From positions 434,001 to 498,000 of the forward strand of contig NZ_LMVL02000004.1 in NCBI RefSeq assembly GCF_001541345.2: a stretch of 64,000 nt of DNA. The letters run 5' to 3'. The DNA is from Gillisella vitis. Its GTDB lineage: Bacteria; Pseudomonadota; Alphaproteobacteria; Rhizobiales; Rhizobiaceae. Below, piece by piece: positions 29,751 through 39,075 of this stretch. The position numbers and the translations under genes were made by a program. The notes below the pieces were generated by a model. The model searched no databases. It worked only from the letters and a program-made list of their open reading frames with translations, and had not been told where the DNA came from. Within the stretch, counting starts at the first letter, position 1. Every line of letters starts with the position of its first letter.

Positions 29751-30814
29751 CGGCTGCGCGTCCTCGGGTCAAGGGTCTTGTAGAGGAGATCCGACAGGAT
29801 GTTGATGGCGATGAACACCGAACCGATAATGATGGTTCCGCCAAGCACCGCATTCATATCGGCATTTTGCAGCGAATTTGTAATGTAAAGGCCGATGCCC
29901 GGCCAGGAGAAGATTGTCTCAGTCAGCACCGAGCCTTCCAACAGGCCTGCATAGGACAGGGCGATCACCGTCAGCAGCGGCACAGCAGCATTGCGCAAGG
30001 CGTGGAACCAGATGATCCGGCTTTCGGACAGGCCCTTGGCGCGAGCCGCGACGATATATTCCTGCGACAACTCGTTGAGCATGAAAGAGCGGGTCATGCG
30101 GCTGATATAGGCGAGTGAGAAATAGCCGAGCAGCGCGCCGGGCAGGATGATATGGCGAAACAGATCCCAGAGGATCTCCCATTGGCCCTGCATGGCCGCA
30201 TCAAGCAGGTAGAAACCGGTGACGGGTATCAGGTCATATTCATAGACCACGTCCATCCGCCCGGGATAGGCCACCCATTGCAGCTTGGCATAGAAAAACA
30301 GCAGCGCCAAAAGGCCGAGCCAGAAGATCGGCACGGAATAGCCGATCAAACCGATGACTCGGACAATCTGGTCCGCGAGGCTTCCACGCTTGACAGCGGC
30401 CAGAACACCCAAGGGAAGGCCAATCACGGCGCCGATGATCGTACCGACCGTGGCGAGTTCAACAGTTGCCGGAAAAAACCGGGCGATATCGGTCATGACA
30501 GGATTGGTCGTCAGAACCGACGTGCCAAAATCACCCGAGAGCACTTGTTTTATATAGACGAAGAACTGGTAATAGAGCGGTTGATCCAGCCCCATTGCCC
30601 GGCGCGTCTGTTCTACGACCGCCTGCGGCGCACGGTCCCCCAGAACAGCAAGAACCGGATCGATCGGGATCACCCGACCGATGAAGAACGTCACCGCCAG
30701 AAGGCCGAGATACGTCGTCGCAACAGTCACGAAAAATCCCGCAACGGCCTTCAAACGCTTAAACTGCCGGTCGCGCCTGCGACCGGCTGATGCTTGTGTT
30801 GTGGTGAGAGCCAA
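29747..30814 (-). CDS. Peptide ABC transporter permease (DppB type)
   Basis: This 355-residue inner-membrane permease has a longer basic N-terminus than usual (about 25 residues) before the first helix. It has an extended periplasmic loop around residues 185-210 (YPGRMDVVYEYDLIPVTG). The coupling loop EYIVAARAKGLSESRIIWFHALRN and the end SDLLYKTLDPRTRSR are typical. It lies 15 bases downstream of the binding-protein gene and overlaps the DppC-type gene by 4 bases. Confidence 0.92.
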   Translation of the reverse strand: MALTTTQASAGRRRDRQFKRLKAVAGFFVTVATTYLGLLAVTFFIGRVIPIDPVLAVLGDRAPQAVVEQTRRAMGLDQPLYYQFFVYIKQVLSGDFGTSVLTTNPVMTDIARFFPATVELATVGTIIGAVIGLPLGVLAAVKRGSLADQIVRVIGLIGYSVPIFWLGLLALLFFYAKLQWVAYPGRMDVVYEYDLIPVTGFYLLDAAMQGQWEILWDLFRHIILPGALLGYFSLAYISRMTRSFMLNELSQEYIVAARAKGLSESRIIWFHALRNAAVPLLTVIALSYAGLLEGSVLTETIFSWPGIGLYITNSLQNADMNAVLGGTIIIGSVFIAINILSDLLYKTLDPRTRSR

Positions 30815-30829
30815 GAGCCCTGCTCCTGC

Positions 30830-32470
30830 TCAATCCTTGGAAATCAAGTTTTTGAAGTTACTGTCGAAGGTTGGGCCAAGCTTATAATTCTGAACACTGG
30901 CTCTATAGCCGGCAATTTCCGTCTTTTGATAGATGATCACAAACGGACCGTCGGCCAGAACCTTGCGCTGCAAGTCTTCATACATTGCCTTGCGCTTCGG
31001 CGTGTCACGCTCCAGCAACGCTTCGCTGGTTTCCTTGGTCAATTCAGGCACATCCCACGCATTGCGCCAGGCGAGTGTCTTGGATTTCGGCGTGTCGGAA
31101 TTATCAGGATTGCTGGTAAAGGTTTCGGCATTGGAATGCGGGTCCCAATAATCAGCACCCCAATCCCCGATATAGATGTCATGATTACGGGCGCGGTATT
31201 TGGTCAGCGTCTGCTTACCGTCTCCCTGGATGAGCTCCAGCGTAATGCCCGCCTGCGCGAAGGTTTGCTGCATGGATTGGGCGATGCTGGTCATCGGCTC
31301 GATGGAGCGCACATCCATGGTGACTTTGAAGCCATCCTTGAGGCCAGCCTTTTCCAGCAGTTCTTTGGCTTTCGCAACATTCAGCTTGTAGGGCTGATCA
31401 TCGATGGAACCCAGAATGCCCTTGGGCAGAAAGGATTCATGTACTGTGCCGACGCCCTTGATGAGCGTTGCGCCGATGGCATCGTAATCGACAAGATATT
31501 TGATCGCTTGGCGGACTTCCGGCTTGGAGAGATACTGGTTCTTCTGGTTGAGACCAAGATAATAGACGGTACCCTTCTGGGCAGAGTCTGTCTTGATGGC
31601 CTTGGCATTGCCAATCGCGGCAAAGTCCGTGGGCGAAAGATTACGTGCCACATCGACATCACCGGCTTCCAGCGCCAGGCGTTGCCCTGAGCTTTCCTTG
31701 AGGAAGCGGTAGATGACCCGCTTCAGCTTGGCCTTTTCACCATAATAGTTATCATTGCGCTCCAGCACGACCAATTCATTGGCACGCCATTCGCGCAGTT
31801 TGAAAGGACCGGAGCCAGCGTAATTGGTCTTCAACCAACCATTGCCGAAATCGGTATCATAGGGATAATCCTTGGAAACCGTCACGGCTGCCGCGTGGCT
31901 CTGGACCAGCTTCTTGTCGACGATGGCACCAACAGTCGCCGTCAGGCAGTTCAGCACGAAGCTGGTCGCGTAAGGCTTGTCCACCTTGAACTGGAAAGTC
32001 GAGGCATCGATTGCCTTGGCATTTTCTGCCACGTTCTCGCCACTCAGGCCGAATTGCTGAAGGATGAACGCCGGGTTCTTGTTGAGCTTGACGGCCCGTT
32101 CAAAAGAATAGGCCACATCTTCCGCAGTGATCGGATTGCCGGAGGCGAATTTGATGCCAGACTTGATCTTAAACGTATAGGTCAGGCCGTCTTCAGAAGC
32201 ACTCCAGCTTTCCGCAATGCCCGGTGCCACGGTCGACGTGTCGGCAATGTTCAGCTTTACCAGCGTATCATAGGTATTGCCGGTGACTTCTGCGGCGGAG
32301 ATTTCGAAAGCTTCGCCCGGGTCCAAGGTGATGATGTCGTCAAAAGCCCAGGCCTCGACCAGCGTATCTTTCGGCGTGGCGGCAAAGGCGCGAGGCACGC
32401 CCGTAACTCCCAGCGCCAGAACAGCACTGGCCGTCGTCATCAGCCTGCGGCGCGTCAATGTCATGGTCAT
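30830..32470 (-). CDS. Peptide ABC transporter substrate-binding protein
   Basis: This 546-residue SBP_bac_5 family periplasmic protein starts MTMTLTRRRLMTTASAVLALG. RRR followed by hydrophobic residues suggests a Tat-like or ordinary signal peptide ending near PRAFA. Mature features are LDPGEAFEISAAEVTGNTYD and the WSASEDGLTYTFKIKSGIKF segment. It is not close to the tandem pair at 13533-17311 and belongs to a second transporter. It follows the dipeptidase gene by 50 bases. An AGGGGA lies upstream of the first of two adjacent ATGs. Confidence 0.92.
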   Translation of the reverse strand: MTMTLTRRRLMTTASAVLALGVTGVPRAFAATPKDTLVEAWAFDDIITLDPGEAFEISAAEVTGNTYDTLVKLNIADTSTVAPGIAESWSASEDGLTYTFKIKSGIKFASGNPITAEDVAYSFERAVKLNKNPAFILQQFGLSGENVAENAKAIDASTFQFKVDKPYATSFVLNCLTATVGAIVDKKLVQSHAAAVTVSKDYPYDTDFGNGWLKTNYAGSGPFKLREWRANELVVLERNDNYYGEKAKLKRVIYRFLKESSGQRLALEAGDVDVARNLSPTDFAAIGNAKAIKTDSAQKGTVYYLGLNQKNQYLSKPEVRQAIKYLVDYDAIGATLIKGVGTVHESFLPKGILGSIDDQPYKLNVAKAKELLEKAGLKDGFKVTMDVRSIEPMTSIAQSMQQTFAQAGITLELIQGDGKQTLTKYRARNHDIYIGDWGADYWDPHSNAETFTSNPDNSDTPKSKTLAWRNAWDVPELTKETSEALLERDTPKRKAMYEDLQRKVLADGPFVIIYQKTEIAGYRASVQNYKLGPTFDSNFKNLISKD

Positions 32471-32520
32471 GGTCCCGTCCCCTTTTTTTGAAAGTCAATG
32501 ATTGCCGACTAACGCCGGAT

Positions 32521-33573
32521 TTATTCGCCCCAGGCCGTCCCCAGCACACGCAGCCAGTTTTCACGGGCAATCTTAGCGATATCTGCATCACCGTATCCAG
32601 CCGATTGCAACGCTTCAAGCAACCTCTGGTTCCCACCGGCATCGCCGATTGCACCGGGTACGGTGCAACCATCGAAATCGGAGCCGAGGCCGACGCAATC
32701 GATACCCATGCGTTCGACCATATAGTCGATATGGCGCACCATGTCCGACAGCGGGGTCTCGGCAAAATCGCGGGCATCAGCGCGCAACATGGTCACGGCG
32801 TAATTCAAACCGGCGATGCCCTTGCGCTCGCGGATCGCGTCCATCTGCCGATCCGTCAAGTTGCGCGCCACCGGTGTCAGCGCGTGCGCATTGGAATGGC
32901 TGGCGATTAATGGCTTGTCGGAGGTTTTCGCCACGTCCCAGAAGCCCTTTTCGGTAATGTGGGCAAGGTCGAGGGCAATGCCCAGCCGGTCGCAGGCTTT
33001 CACAAGCTCAAAGCCAAGCGTCGTCAGACCCGGCCCGGTATCCGGCGACATTGGGAAGGCGAAGGGAACGCCATGGCCGAAAATGTTAGGACGGCTCCAG
33101 ACCGGACCAAGCGTGCGCAGGCCCGCCTGGTAAAACACCTCAAGGGCGGCCAGATCGGCATCGATGGCCTCGCAGCCTTCCATATGCAGTACAGCGGCAA
33201 AGACACCCTCCGCCATTGCAGCGCGAATATCCGATGTCGAGCGACACAGCCGCCAGCCACCAGCCCGCTCGAGCCGCAGCGCAATGGCAGCCATCTGCAA
33301 GGCGACGTCGAGTGAGGATGCGCGCGCCAGGGGCTTATCAACAGGCGTATTGTAATGGCCCTTGTCATCCGGTTCGGTCAGCACGAACTCACCGTCGGAG
33401 GGAATATAAATCGCGCAGAGACCACCGCCAAGGCCGCCACGGCGGGCGCGTGGCGCATCGATATGACCTTCCCGTGTGCCATCGATGAATTGCCGCACCG
33501 GATCGACGCCCGCTGCATGAGCCCTCCACAAGCGCAGGAGGACATCATTATGCCCGTCGAAAACCAATTGCAT
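32521..33573 (-). CDS. M19 family dipeptidase (renal dipeptidase-like)
   Basis: This 350-residue zinc dipeptidase starts MQLVFDGHNDVLLRLW, with the first metal ligands in DGHNDVL. Further family motifs are the LHMEGCEAID bridging glutamate (about residue 128), IDLAHI-type LDLAHITEKGFWD, IASHSNAHAL and GLGSDFDG. There is no signal peptide, so it is probably cytoplasmic and cleaves dipeptides after import. It is the first gene of the operon that continues into the binding protein, two permeases and two ATPases. The ATG at 33573 has AAGGTGA upstream; a GTG two codons earlier is less likely. Confidence 0.92.
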   Translation of the reverse strand: MQLVFDGHNDVLLRLWRAHAAGVDPVRQFIDGTREGHIDAPRARRGGLGGGLCAIYIPSDGEFVLTEPDDKGHYNTPVDKPLARASSLDVALQMAAIALRLERAGGWRLCRSTSDIRAAMAEGVFAAVLHMEGCEAIDADLAALEVFYQAGLRTLGPVWSRPNIFGHGVPFAFPMSPDTGPGLTTLGFELVKACDRLGIALDLAHITEKGFWDVAKTSDKPLIASHSNAHALTPVARNLTDRQMDAIRERKGIAGLNYAVTMLRADARDFAETPLSDMVRHIDYMVERMGIDCVGLGSDFDGCTVPGAIGDAGGNQRLLEALQSAGYGDADIAKIARENWLRVLGTAWGE

Positions 33574-33611
33574 GAACACTCACCTTCTGACGCATTGCGA
33601 CTGGCCAGTCC

Positions 33612-33644
33612 TTTTTGTCAAAAGCCGCAAGCCCATGACAAAAA
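33612..33644. promoter_or_regulatory. AT-rich inverted repeat upstream of the dipeptidase operon
   Basis: TTTTTGTCA (33612-33620) and TGACAAAAA (33636-33644) form a perfect 9-bp inverted repeat with a 15-base spacer. It starts 39 bases upstream of the dipeptidase start in the 244-base gap below kdgK. It could be an operator for the peptide operon or a weak terminator of kdgK. Confidence 0.35.
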
Positions 33645-33817
33645 AGGGAAATATCACCAATCTCCTATTCTAGGTGCAGAGTAGAATCAAAAGCTGCAAG
33701 GGTTCAAGCGAAAATCATTTGCATCGCAATACAAAGAAGCGAGCATTCTTGCGACATTGGTTTTCGGACACGGCTTTTCGCGTATCCGTCGGCCAAGGGT
33801 GTTTTGAGGAGATGTTT

Positions 33818-34732
33818 TCAGGGGATATTCTCAATCTTCACCAAGGCGCCCCGCTTGCGGATCACCTGAGCGGACACGGCAGCCCCTTGCGCCAATGCCT
33901 CAGCCATCGCGACACCCGAAAGGCGGGCCGAGAGGAAACCGGCATTAAAACTGTCGCCAGCCGCCGTCGTATCGACGAGATCAGCAACCGGCACGGGATC
34001 GAATGTCACTGGCCCTTCCGTGGCGTCAAAGGCATGCACACGGCCCGCGCCATTCTTGACCACCACGGTTGCCGCACCCGCTTTTCGGTAGCGCACGATC
34101 GTCGCCTCTGGCGTAGCATCGTTGAAATTCGGCCCATCCTCGTCAAAGGACGGCAGGACGATATCGGCAACCTCGGCCGCCTGCGAAACCGCATTGCACA
34201 TGCTGTCACGATCCGGCCAAAGCCGGGCGCGCATATTGGGATCGAAAACAATCAGACTTCCGGCATCGCGTGCCTGCGCCAGAACCTCCAGCAATTGCTG
34301 GCGGCTCATTGGGGACAGGATGGCAAGGGTAATCCCGGAAAACAGGATGAGATCGCGGCCCTGTACGGCCTCTAAAAGAAACTGACGATCGTCTGCCAGA
34401 CGCTTGGCGGCGGACTGGCCGCGCCAATAGCTGAAACTGCGCTCGCCATTGGCAAGCTCGATCATATAAAGCCCGACCGTCGCATCCTCCAGACGGCGCA
34501 AATGCCCTGTGCCTATACCCGCCGCTTGCATGAAGGTGAGCATGGCTTGCGAAATACCATCGACGCCGATGGCCGAGCAGTAATCCACCACGTCGTCAGC
34601 GCCCAAAAGACGGCGCAGGTACCAGGCAGTGTTGAATGTATCGCCAGCAAAATTGCGATGATAGGCACCGTCTTCGCGAGGCGCCATTTCCACCATGCAT
34701 TCGCCGATGGTCAAAATCCGTCTGTTGCTCAT
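33818..34732 (-). CDS. kdgK: 2-dehydro-3-deoxygluconokinase (PfkB family)
   Basis: This 304-residue PfkB sugar kinase has the N-terminal GECMVEM and FAGDTFNTAWYL segments typical of KDG kinases and the C-terminal ATP/active-site motif DTTAAGDSFNAGFL (about residues 250-263). It phosphorylates 2-keto-3-deoxygluconate to KDPG, the common end of the uronate routes encoded to the right. It follows the GntR gene by 15 bases on the same strand. No KDPG aldolase of the Eda type is beside it; dgoA at 59573 is related but linked to galactose. The DTTAAGD replaces the commoner DTTGAGD. Confidence 0.9.
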   Translation of the reverse strand: MSNRRILTIGECMVEMAPREDGAYHRNFAGDTFNTAWYLRRLLGADDVVDYCSAIGVDGISQAMLTFMQAAGIGTGHLRRLEDATVGLYMIELANGERSFSYWRGQSAAKRLADDRQFLLEAVQGRDLILFSGITLAILSPMSRQQLLEVLAQARDAGSLIVFDPNMRARLWPDRDSMCNAVSQAAEVADIVLPSFDEDGPNFNDATPEATIVRYRKAGAATVVVKNGAGRVHAFDATEGPVTFDPVPVADLVDTTAAGDSFNAGFLSARLSGVAMAEALAQGAAVSAQVIRKRGALVKIENIP

Positions 34733-34747
34733 CTTATCCTGCCATTG

Positions 34748-35443
34748 TCATTCAGTCGCAAAATACTGGCCGTGGCTTTCCCTGATCCGGCTGATGATCG
34801 ATAGGATGCGTGACAGATGAACACGCATGTTGGCGGCGGCGCGGTCGCCATCACGTGCCTTCAACGCAGCCATGATCTCGATATGGTCGTCAATGGCGCT
34901 TTGAGCGCCAAAAGCCAGGCTGAGATAACGGATCCGGTCCATATGCGCCTTGCTGTCGCGGATCAGCGCCCAGGCGAAGTCGTGGCCCGACATCTTGCAG
35001 ATCTGCCGGTGAAACTCGTCATCCAACTCATGAAACAGCATCTTGTCGCCAGCGTCCATGGCCTTGATCTGCCGCTGCACCAATTCGTCCAGCGCCGCGA
35101 TCTGCTCTTCACTCAAACGCTCGGCGGCGGCCCGCACGGTTTCCATTTCCAGCGCTGTGCGGATGAAACGGGCCTGCAAGACCCCGCGTTCAGAAATATG
35201 CGTCACCACGGTTGCCCGTTGTGGGCGGATCATTAGAAATCCCTGCTGGGACAGGCGATAGAAGGCGTCGCGTACCGGTTGGCGAGACACACCCATCTGC
35301 TTGGCAACATCCACTTCCGACAATTTTGCCCCCGGCGGCAGCTCCAGTTCAACCACCTGCCGGTATAACAGCTCGAAAACCTGCTCAGTGACCGAAGGTT
35401 GCCGCTGAACGTCCAGCGTGCGCACATTGACCGTATCAATCAT
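34748..35443 (-). CDS. GntR family (FadR/UxuR-type) transcriptional regulator
   Basis: This 231-residue regulator has an N-terminal winged helix (about residues 18-80: LPPGAKLSEVDVAKQMGVSRQPVRDAFYRLSQQGFL, with the wing following) and an all-helical FCD ligand-binding domain with metal-binding type residues ELDDEFHRQI and DHIEIMAAL. It diverges from uxaC and precedes kdgK in the same transcript. It probably represses the uronate cluster until a uronate intermediate is present; ligand and operator are inferred, not proven. Confidence 0.88.
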   Translation of the reverse strand: MIDTVNVRTLDVQRQPSVTEQVFELLYRQVVELELPPGAKLSEVDVAKQMGVSRQPVRDAFYRLSQQGFLMIRPQRATVVTHISERGVLQARFIRTALEMETVRAAAERLSEEQIAALDELVQRQIKAMDAGDKMLFHELDDEFHRQICKMSGHDFAWALIRDSKAHMDRIRYLSLAFGAQSAIDDHIEIMAALKARDGDRAAANMRVHLSRILSIISRIRESHGQYFATE

Positions 35444-35542
35444 CCCACCCTCCGATTACCACCGCCATTTCCACTCCATTACGTCTTCGCCCCACCAGAG
35501 GCCGGAGATCACTCCCCGGACCGCATTGACACAATTTGCATA

Positions 35543-35692
35543 CTAACATATTAGATTGGCGGCGGAATGCAATTGCGTTTCGCCACCACTGTCGTCGCCC
35601 AGGCCATCGATCAAAAGACGATGGCCAATGCAAGGGGCGGCAGTTGTTTTAGGCCATAATACGCCGGATCGAAATCGGCTTGCGATATTATG
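35543..35692. promoter_or_regulatory. Candidate operators in the GntR-uxaC divergent region
   Basis: The 288-base gap (35444-35731) holds two symmetric elements. At 35543-35554 is CTAA-CATA-TTAG, within a longer imperfect dyad. At 35655-35692 are nested inverted repeats CATAATA / TATTATG and GCCG / CGGC, ending 39 bases before the uxaC start. Either could bind the divergent GntR regulator. Evidence is symmetry and position only. Confidence 0.35.
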
Positions 35693-35731
35693 CGCTATTA
35701 GAATTACGGGGCGCACGCGGAGACCACGGCA

Positions 35732-37132
35732 TTGCTTCATCCAGACAGGCTTTTCCCCCTTGACCCCTCGGCACGCACGCTGGCGCGCACGCTGTATGAC
35801 ACGGTCCGCGACCTGCCCATCGTCAGTCCGCATGGTCATACCGACCCACGCTGGTTTGCCGAAAATGAAGCGTTTCCCGATCCGGCCCAGCTGTTCGTGG
35901 TGCCGGACCATTATGTGTTCCGCATGCTCTATTCCCAGGGCATCGACCTTACCGCGCTTGGCGTGCCACGTGTCGATGGCGGGATGACGGAAACCGATGG
36001 CCGCAAGATCTGGCGGCTGTTTGCCGGAAACTTCCACCTGTTTCGCGCCACGCCCAGCCGCATGTGGCTGGACCATGCTTTTGAGGATGTGTTCGGCCTC
36101 ACGACCCGGCTGTCGGCGAAGACGGCGGACCAGACCTATGACCATATCGCCGATTGCCTGACAAAGCCGGAATTTCGCCCCCGCGCCCTGTTCGAACGCT
36201 TCAACATCGAAGTGATCGCCACCACGGAAAGCCCGCTGGATGAGCTGAAATGGCATGAGGCGATCCGCGCCTCCGGCTGGAATGGCCGCGTCGTCACCGC
36301 CTATCGGCCCGATCCGGTGGTCGATCCGCAGTTTGAGGGCTTTGCCAGCAATATCGAGCGGTTCGGGCAATTGGCGGGTGTTGATGCCACCAGCTGGAGC
36401 GGCTATCTGGAAGCGCATCGCAACCGCCGCGCGTTCTTCAAATCCTATGGCGCCACCAGTTCCGACCACGGCCATCCGACGGCCCGGACCGAGGATCTTC
36501 CTCAGGATCAGGCCAAGGCGCTGTTCGACAAGGCGCTGACCGGGCGGATTACCCCCGAAGAAGCCGATGCCTTCCGTGGCCACATGCTGACGGAAATGGC
36601 CAGGATGAGCCTGGAAGACGGGTTGGTGCTGCAAATCCATCCCGGTTCCTACCGCAACCATTCCTCAGGCATCATGGCAAAACATGGCCGCGACAAGGGC
36701 TTCGATATCCCGACCCGCACCGATTACGTCCGGGCGCTGAAGCCGCTTCTGGATGCGGTCGGCATGGAAAAGGATCTAACGGTCATTCTCTTCACGCTGG
36801 ACGAAACCAGCTATTCACGTGAACTGGCACCGCTGGCCGGGGCTTATCCGGCCCTGAAGCTCGGCCCCGCCTGGTGGTTCTTCGACAGCCCTGACGGTAT
36901 GCGCCGCTTCCGCGAGACGACGACCGAGACCGCCGGTTTCTACAATACCGTCGGCTTCAACGACGATACCCGCGCCTTCTGCTCGATCCCGGCCCGCCAT
37001 GATGTGGCCCGGCGGGTGGATTGCGCCTATCTGGCCGAACTGGTGCTGACGGGCCGTCTGGAGGAGGACGAAGCCCGCGAGCTGGCTGGCGATCTCGCCT
37101 ATGGACTGGCGAAAAAGGCCTATCGGCTCTGA
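35732..37132 (+). CDS. uxaC: Glucuronate (uronate) isomerase
   Basis: This 466-residue UxaC family enzyme interconverts D-glucuronate and D-fructuronate, and D-galacturonate and D-tagaturonate. The N-terminus LHPDRLFPLDP and the metal-binding SPHGHTDP (His34, His36) are clear, as are the FCSIPARHDVARR and VDCAYLAELV segments near the end. The start is TTG: the only stop-free upstream codons contain no ATG or GTG, and the family N-terminus begins here. It is the first gene of the plus-strand run to 43236. Confidence 0.93.
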   Translation: MLHPDRLFPLDPSARTLARTLYDTVRDLPIVSPHGHTDPRWFAENEAFPDPAQLFVVPDHYVFRMLYSQGIDLTALGVPRVDGGMTETDGRKIWRLFAGNFHLFRATPSRMWLDHAFEDVFGLTTRLSAKTADQTYDHIADCLTKPEFRPRALFERFNIEVIATTESPLDELKWHEAIRASGWNGRVVTAYRPDPVVDPQFEGFASNIERFGQLAGVDATSWSGYLEAHRNRRAFFKSYGATSSDHGHPTARTEDLPQDQAKALFDKALTGRITPEEADAFRGHMLTEMARMSLEDGLVLQIHPGSYRNHSSGIMAKHGRDKGFDIPTRTDYVRALKPLLDAVGMEKDLTVILFTLDETSYSRELAPLAGAYPALKLGPAWWFFDSPDGMRRFRETTTETAGFYNTVGFNDDTRAFCSIPARHDVARRVDCAYLAELVLTGRLEEDEARELAGDLAYGLAKKAYRL

Positions 37133-37167
37133 TTGGGTTATAGCAGCGAGGGGAGGATCAGTGAGCG

Positions 37168-37491
37168 ATGGAAACGCAGTTCGTTAGACCGTTCCCGCCC
37201 GTGGATGCGGGCCATGGCGTCACCCGCCAGGTCCTGGCCGACAGCCCTGAGCTTATGGTGGTCAAGTTCAGTTTCAGCGATGGCGCGCAGGGTGCGCGCC
37301 ATAACCATCCTCATCTGCAATCAACCTTTGTCCAATCCGGCCAGTTCGAATTTTTCGTCGGCGACGAGACGTTCACGGTCGGTCCAGGCGACAGTTTCGT
37401 TATTCCTTCCCTTGCCTTTCACGGCTGCCGGGCCATCGAGCCCGGCGTGCTGATCGACACATTCACGCCCCGGCGTGACGATTTTCTTTGA
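37168..37491 (+). CDS. Cupin protein, KdgF-like
   Basis: This 107-residue single-domain cupin has motif 1 ARHNHPHLQSTFVQSGQFEF (about residues 43-62) and motif 2 GPGDSFVIPSLAFHGC. KdgF proteins of this size help convert unsaturated uronates (from pectin or alginate lyases) to linear ketonic sugars, and the position directly before kduI and kduD supports that role here. It lies 18 bases before kduI. Confidence 0.8.
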   Translation: METQFVRPFPPVDAGHGVTRQVLADSPELMVVKFSFSDGAQGARHNHPHLQSTFVQSGQFEFFVGDETFTVGPGDSFVIPSLAFHGCRAIEPGVLIDTFTPRRDDFL

Positions 37492-37509
37492 TATTTGAGG
37501 AGTTAAGCC

Positions 37510-38331
37510 ATGCTGACCGTTGAAACCCGCCACGCCATCGACCCGCAGACCGCCAAAAGCTTCGACACCACGGCCCTGCGCCAGCATTTCCATGTCGGCG
37601 GCATTTTTGCGGAGGGCGAAATCCGGCTGATCTATACCCATTACGACCGGATGATCGTCGGTGGTGCGGTGCCAGGTGGCGCTTCGCTGGTGCTTGACCA
37701 TGTGAAGGAATGCGGCACCGCCTCCATTCTCGACCGGCGCGAACTTGTCGTCGTCAACATCGGCGGCACCGGCACGGTCGAGGCGGATGCCACCTATGAA
37801 ATGGGCAAGGGCGACATGCTCTATCTCGGCATGGGCGCGGGCAAGATCAGTTTTTCAGGCGCTGGCCGTTTCTACATTCTGTCGGCTCCGGCCCATCACA
37901 CCTATCCGTCGCGCCTCATCAAGATTGAGGAAGCCGCCAATGTGACGCTCGGTTCGCAGGCGACCTCCAACGAGCGCACCATCTACCAGTTCGTGCATCC
38001 CGACGTGATGAAGGCCTGCCAGCTGGTGGTCGGCATGACCAAGCTGGCCCCCGGCTCCGTCTGGAACACCATGCCCGCCCATGTCCATGACCGGCGCATG
38101 GAGGCCTATCTCTATTTCGACCTGCCGGAAGGCCAGCGCGCCTTCCATATGATGGGCGAGCCGGATGAGACCCGGCATCTGGTGTTGAAAAACGAGGAAG
38201 GCGCGATTTCGCCGCCCTGGTCGATCCATTCGGGCGCAGGCACCGCCAACTATACCTTCATCTGGGCGATGGCCGGTGACAATGTCGATTACAAAGATGT
38301 CGAAGTGGTCTCGATGGAGACGCTGAAGTGA
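37510..38331 (+). CDS. kduI: 5-dehydro-4-deoxy-D-glucuronate isomerase
   Basis: This 273-residue KduI, close to the usual length of about 278, isomerises 5-keto-4-deoxyuronate to 2,5-diketo-3-deoxygluconate in unsaturated uronate breakdown. The bicupin signature includes PAHHTYPSRLIKIEEA (about residues 126-141) and the zinc site MPAHVHDRRMEAYLYFDL (about 193-210). AGGAG lies 8 bases before the ATG. Its stop overlaps the GTG start of kduD. Confidence 0.95.
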   Translation: MLTVETRHAIDPQTAKSFDTTALRQHFHVGGIFAEGEIRLIYTHYDRMIVGGAVPGGASLVLDHVKECGTASILDRRELVVVNIGGTGTVEADATYEMGKGDMLYLGMGAGKISFSGAGRFYILSAPAHHTYPSRLIKIEEAANVTLGSQATSNERTIYQFVHPDVMKACQLVVGMTKLAPGSVWNTMPAHVHDRRMEAYLYFDLPEGQRAFHMMGEPDETRHLVLKNEEGAISPPWSIHSGAGTANYTFIWAMAGDNVDYKDVEVVSMETLK

Positions 38332-39074
38332 GCGATCTGTTTTCCCTCAAGGGCAAGACGGCGCTGGTGACGGGCGCCAATACCGGCATAGGTCAGGCCA
38401 TTGCCCTGTCGCTTGCCGGAGCTGGCGCCAGCGTGATTTGTGCGGGCCGCTCTCCGGTAACGGAAACTGTCGAGCAGATCACCAATGTTGGCGGCAAGGC
38501 CTCCGGCCTCACCCTCGACCTCTCCGACCCGATGGCCGGGCGCGGCATTTTCGAGGATCTCGGCCCCGTCGATATTCTCGTCAACAATGCCGGTATCATC
38601 CGCCGCGCCGATGCGGTGGATTTCACCGAGGCCGATTGGGACGCGGTGATGGATGTCAACCTGAAGGCGGTGTTCTTCCTCTGCCAGGCCTTTGCCAAAG
38701 CCTTGTTTGCCCGCGACGCAGGCGGCAAGATCGTCAATATTGCCTCGATGCTATCCTTCCAGGGCGGTATCCGGGTGCCATCCTATACGGCGTCTAAAAG
38801 TGGTGTTGCCGGGCTGACCAAGCTGCTCGCCAACGAATGGGCGGCCAAGGGCATCAATGTCAACGCCATTGCCCCCGGCTATATCGAAACCAACAATACC
38901 GAGGCGCTGCGCAATGACGCGGCCCGCAACAAGGCCATTCTAGAGCGCATTCCGGCTGGTCGCTGGGGCGAGGCCGAAGACATTGGCGGGGCTGCGGTAT
39001 TTCTTTCCTCAAGGGCGGCCAAATATATCCATGGTGCCATTCTCAATGTCGATGGAGGCTGGCTTGCCCGCTGA
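38328..39074 (+). CDS. kduD: 2-dehydro-3-deoxy-D-gluconate 5-dehydrogenase
   Basis: This 248-residue short-chain dehydrogenase/reductase has cofactor motif TGANTGIGQAIA (about residues 14-25), NNAG near 86, and the catalytic Ser, Tyr and Lys in IASML and YTASKSG. KduD reduces 2,5-diketo-3-deoxygluconate to KDG, following KduI. The start is GTG, overlapping the kduI TGA, so the two are coupled. The C-terminus HGAILNVDGGWLAR is typical. KDG then goes to KdgK. Confidence 0.93.
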   Translation: MSDLFSLKGKTALVTGANTGIGQAIALSLAGAGASVICAGRSPVTETVEQITNVGGKASGLTLDLSDPMAGRGIFEDLGPVDILVNNAGIIRRADAVDFTEADWDAVMDVNLKAVFFLCQAFAKALFARDAGGKIVNIASMLSFQGGIRVPSYTASKSGVAGLTKLLANEWAAKGINVNAIAPGYIETNNTEALRNDAARNKAILERIPAGRWGEAEDIGGAAVFLSSRAAKYIHGAILNVDGGWLAR

Positions 39075-39075
39075 T

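Noticed and set aside
33612..33644. Inverted repeat as a strong intrinsic terminator for kdgK
   Set aside because: The stem is AT-rich, with a long loop and no GC core, so a regulatory site is at least as likely; kept only as a low-confidence site.
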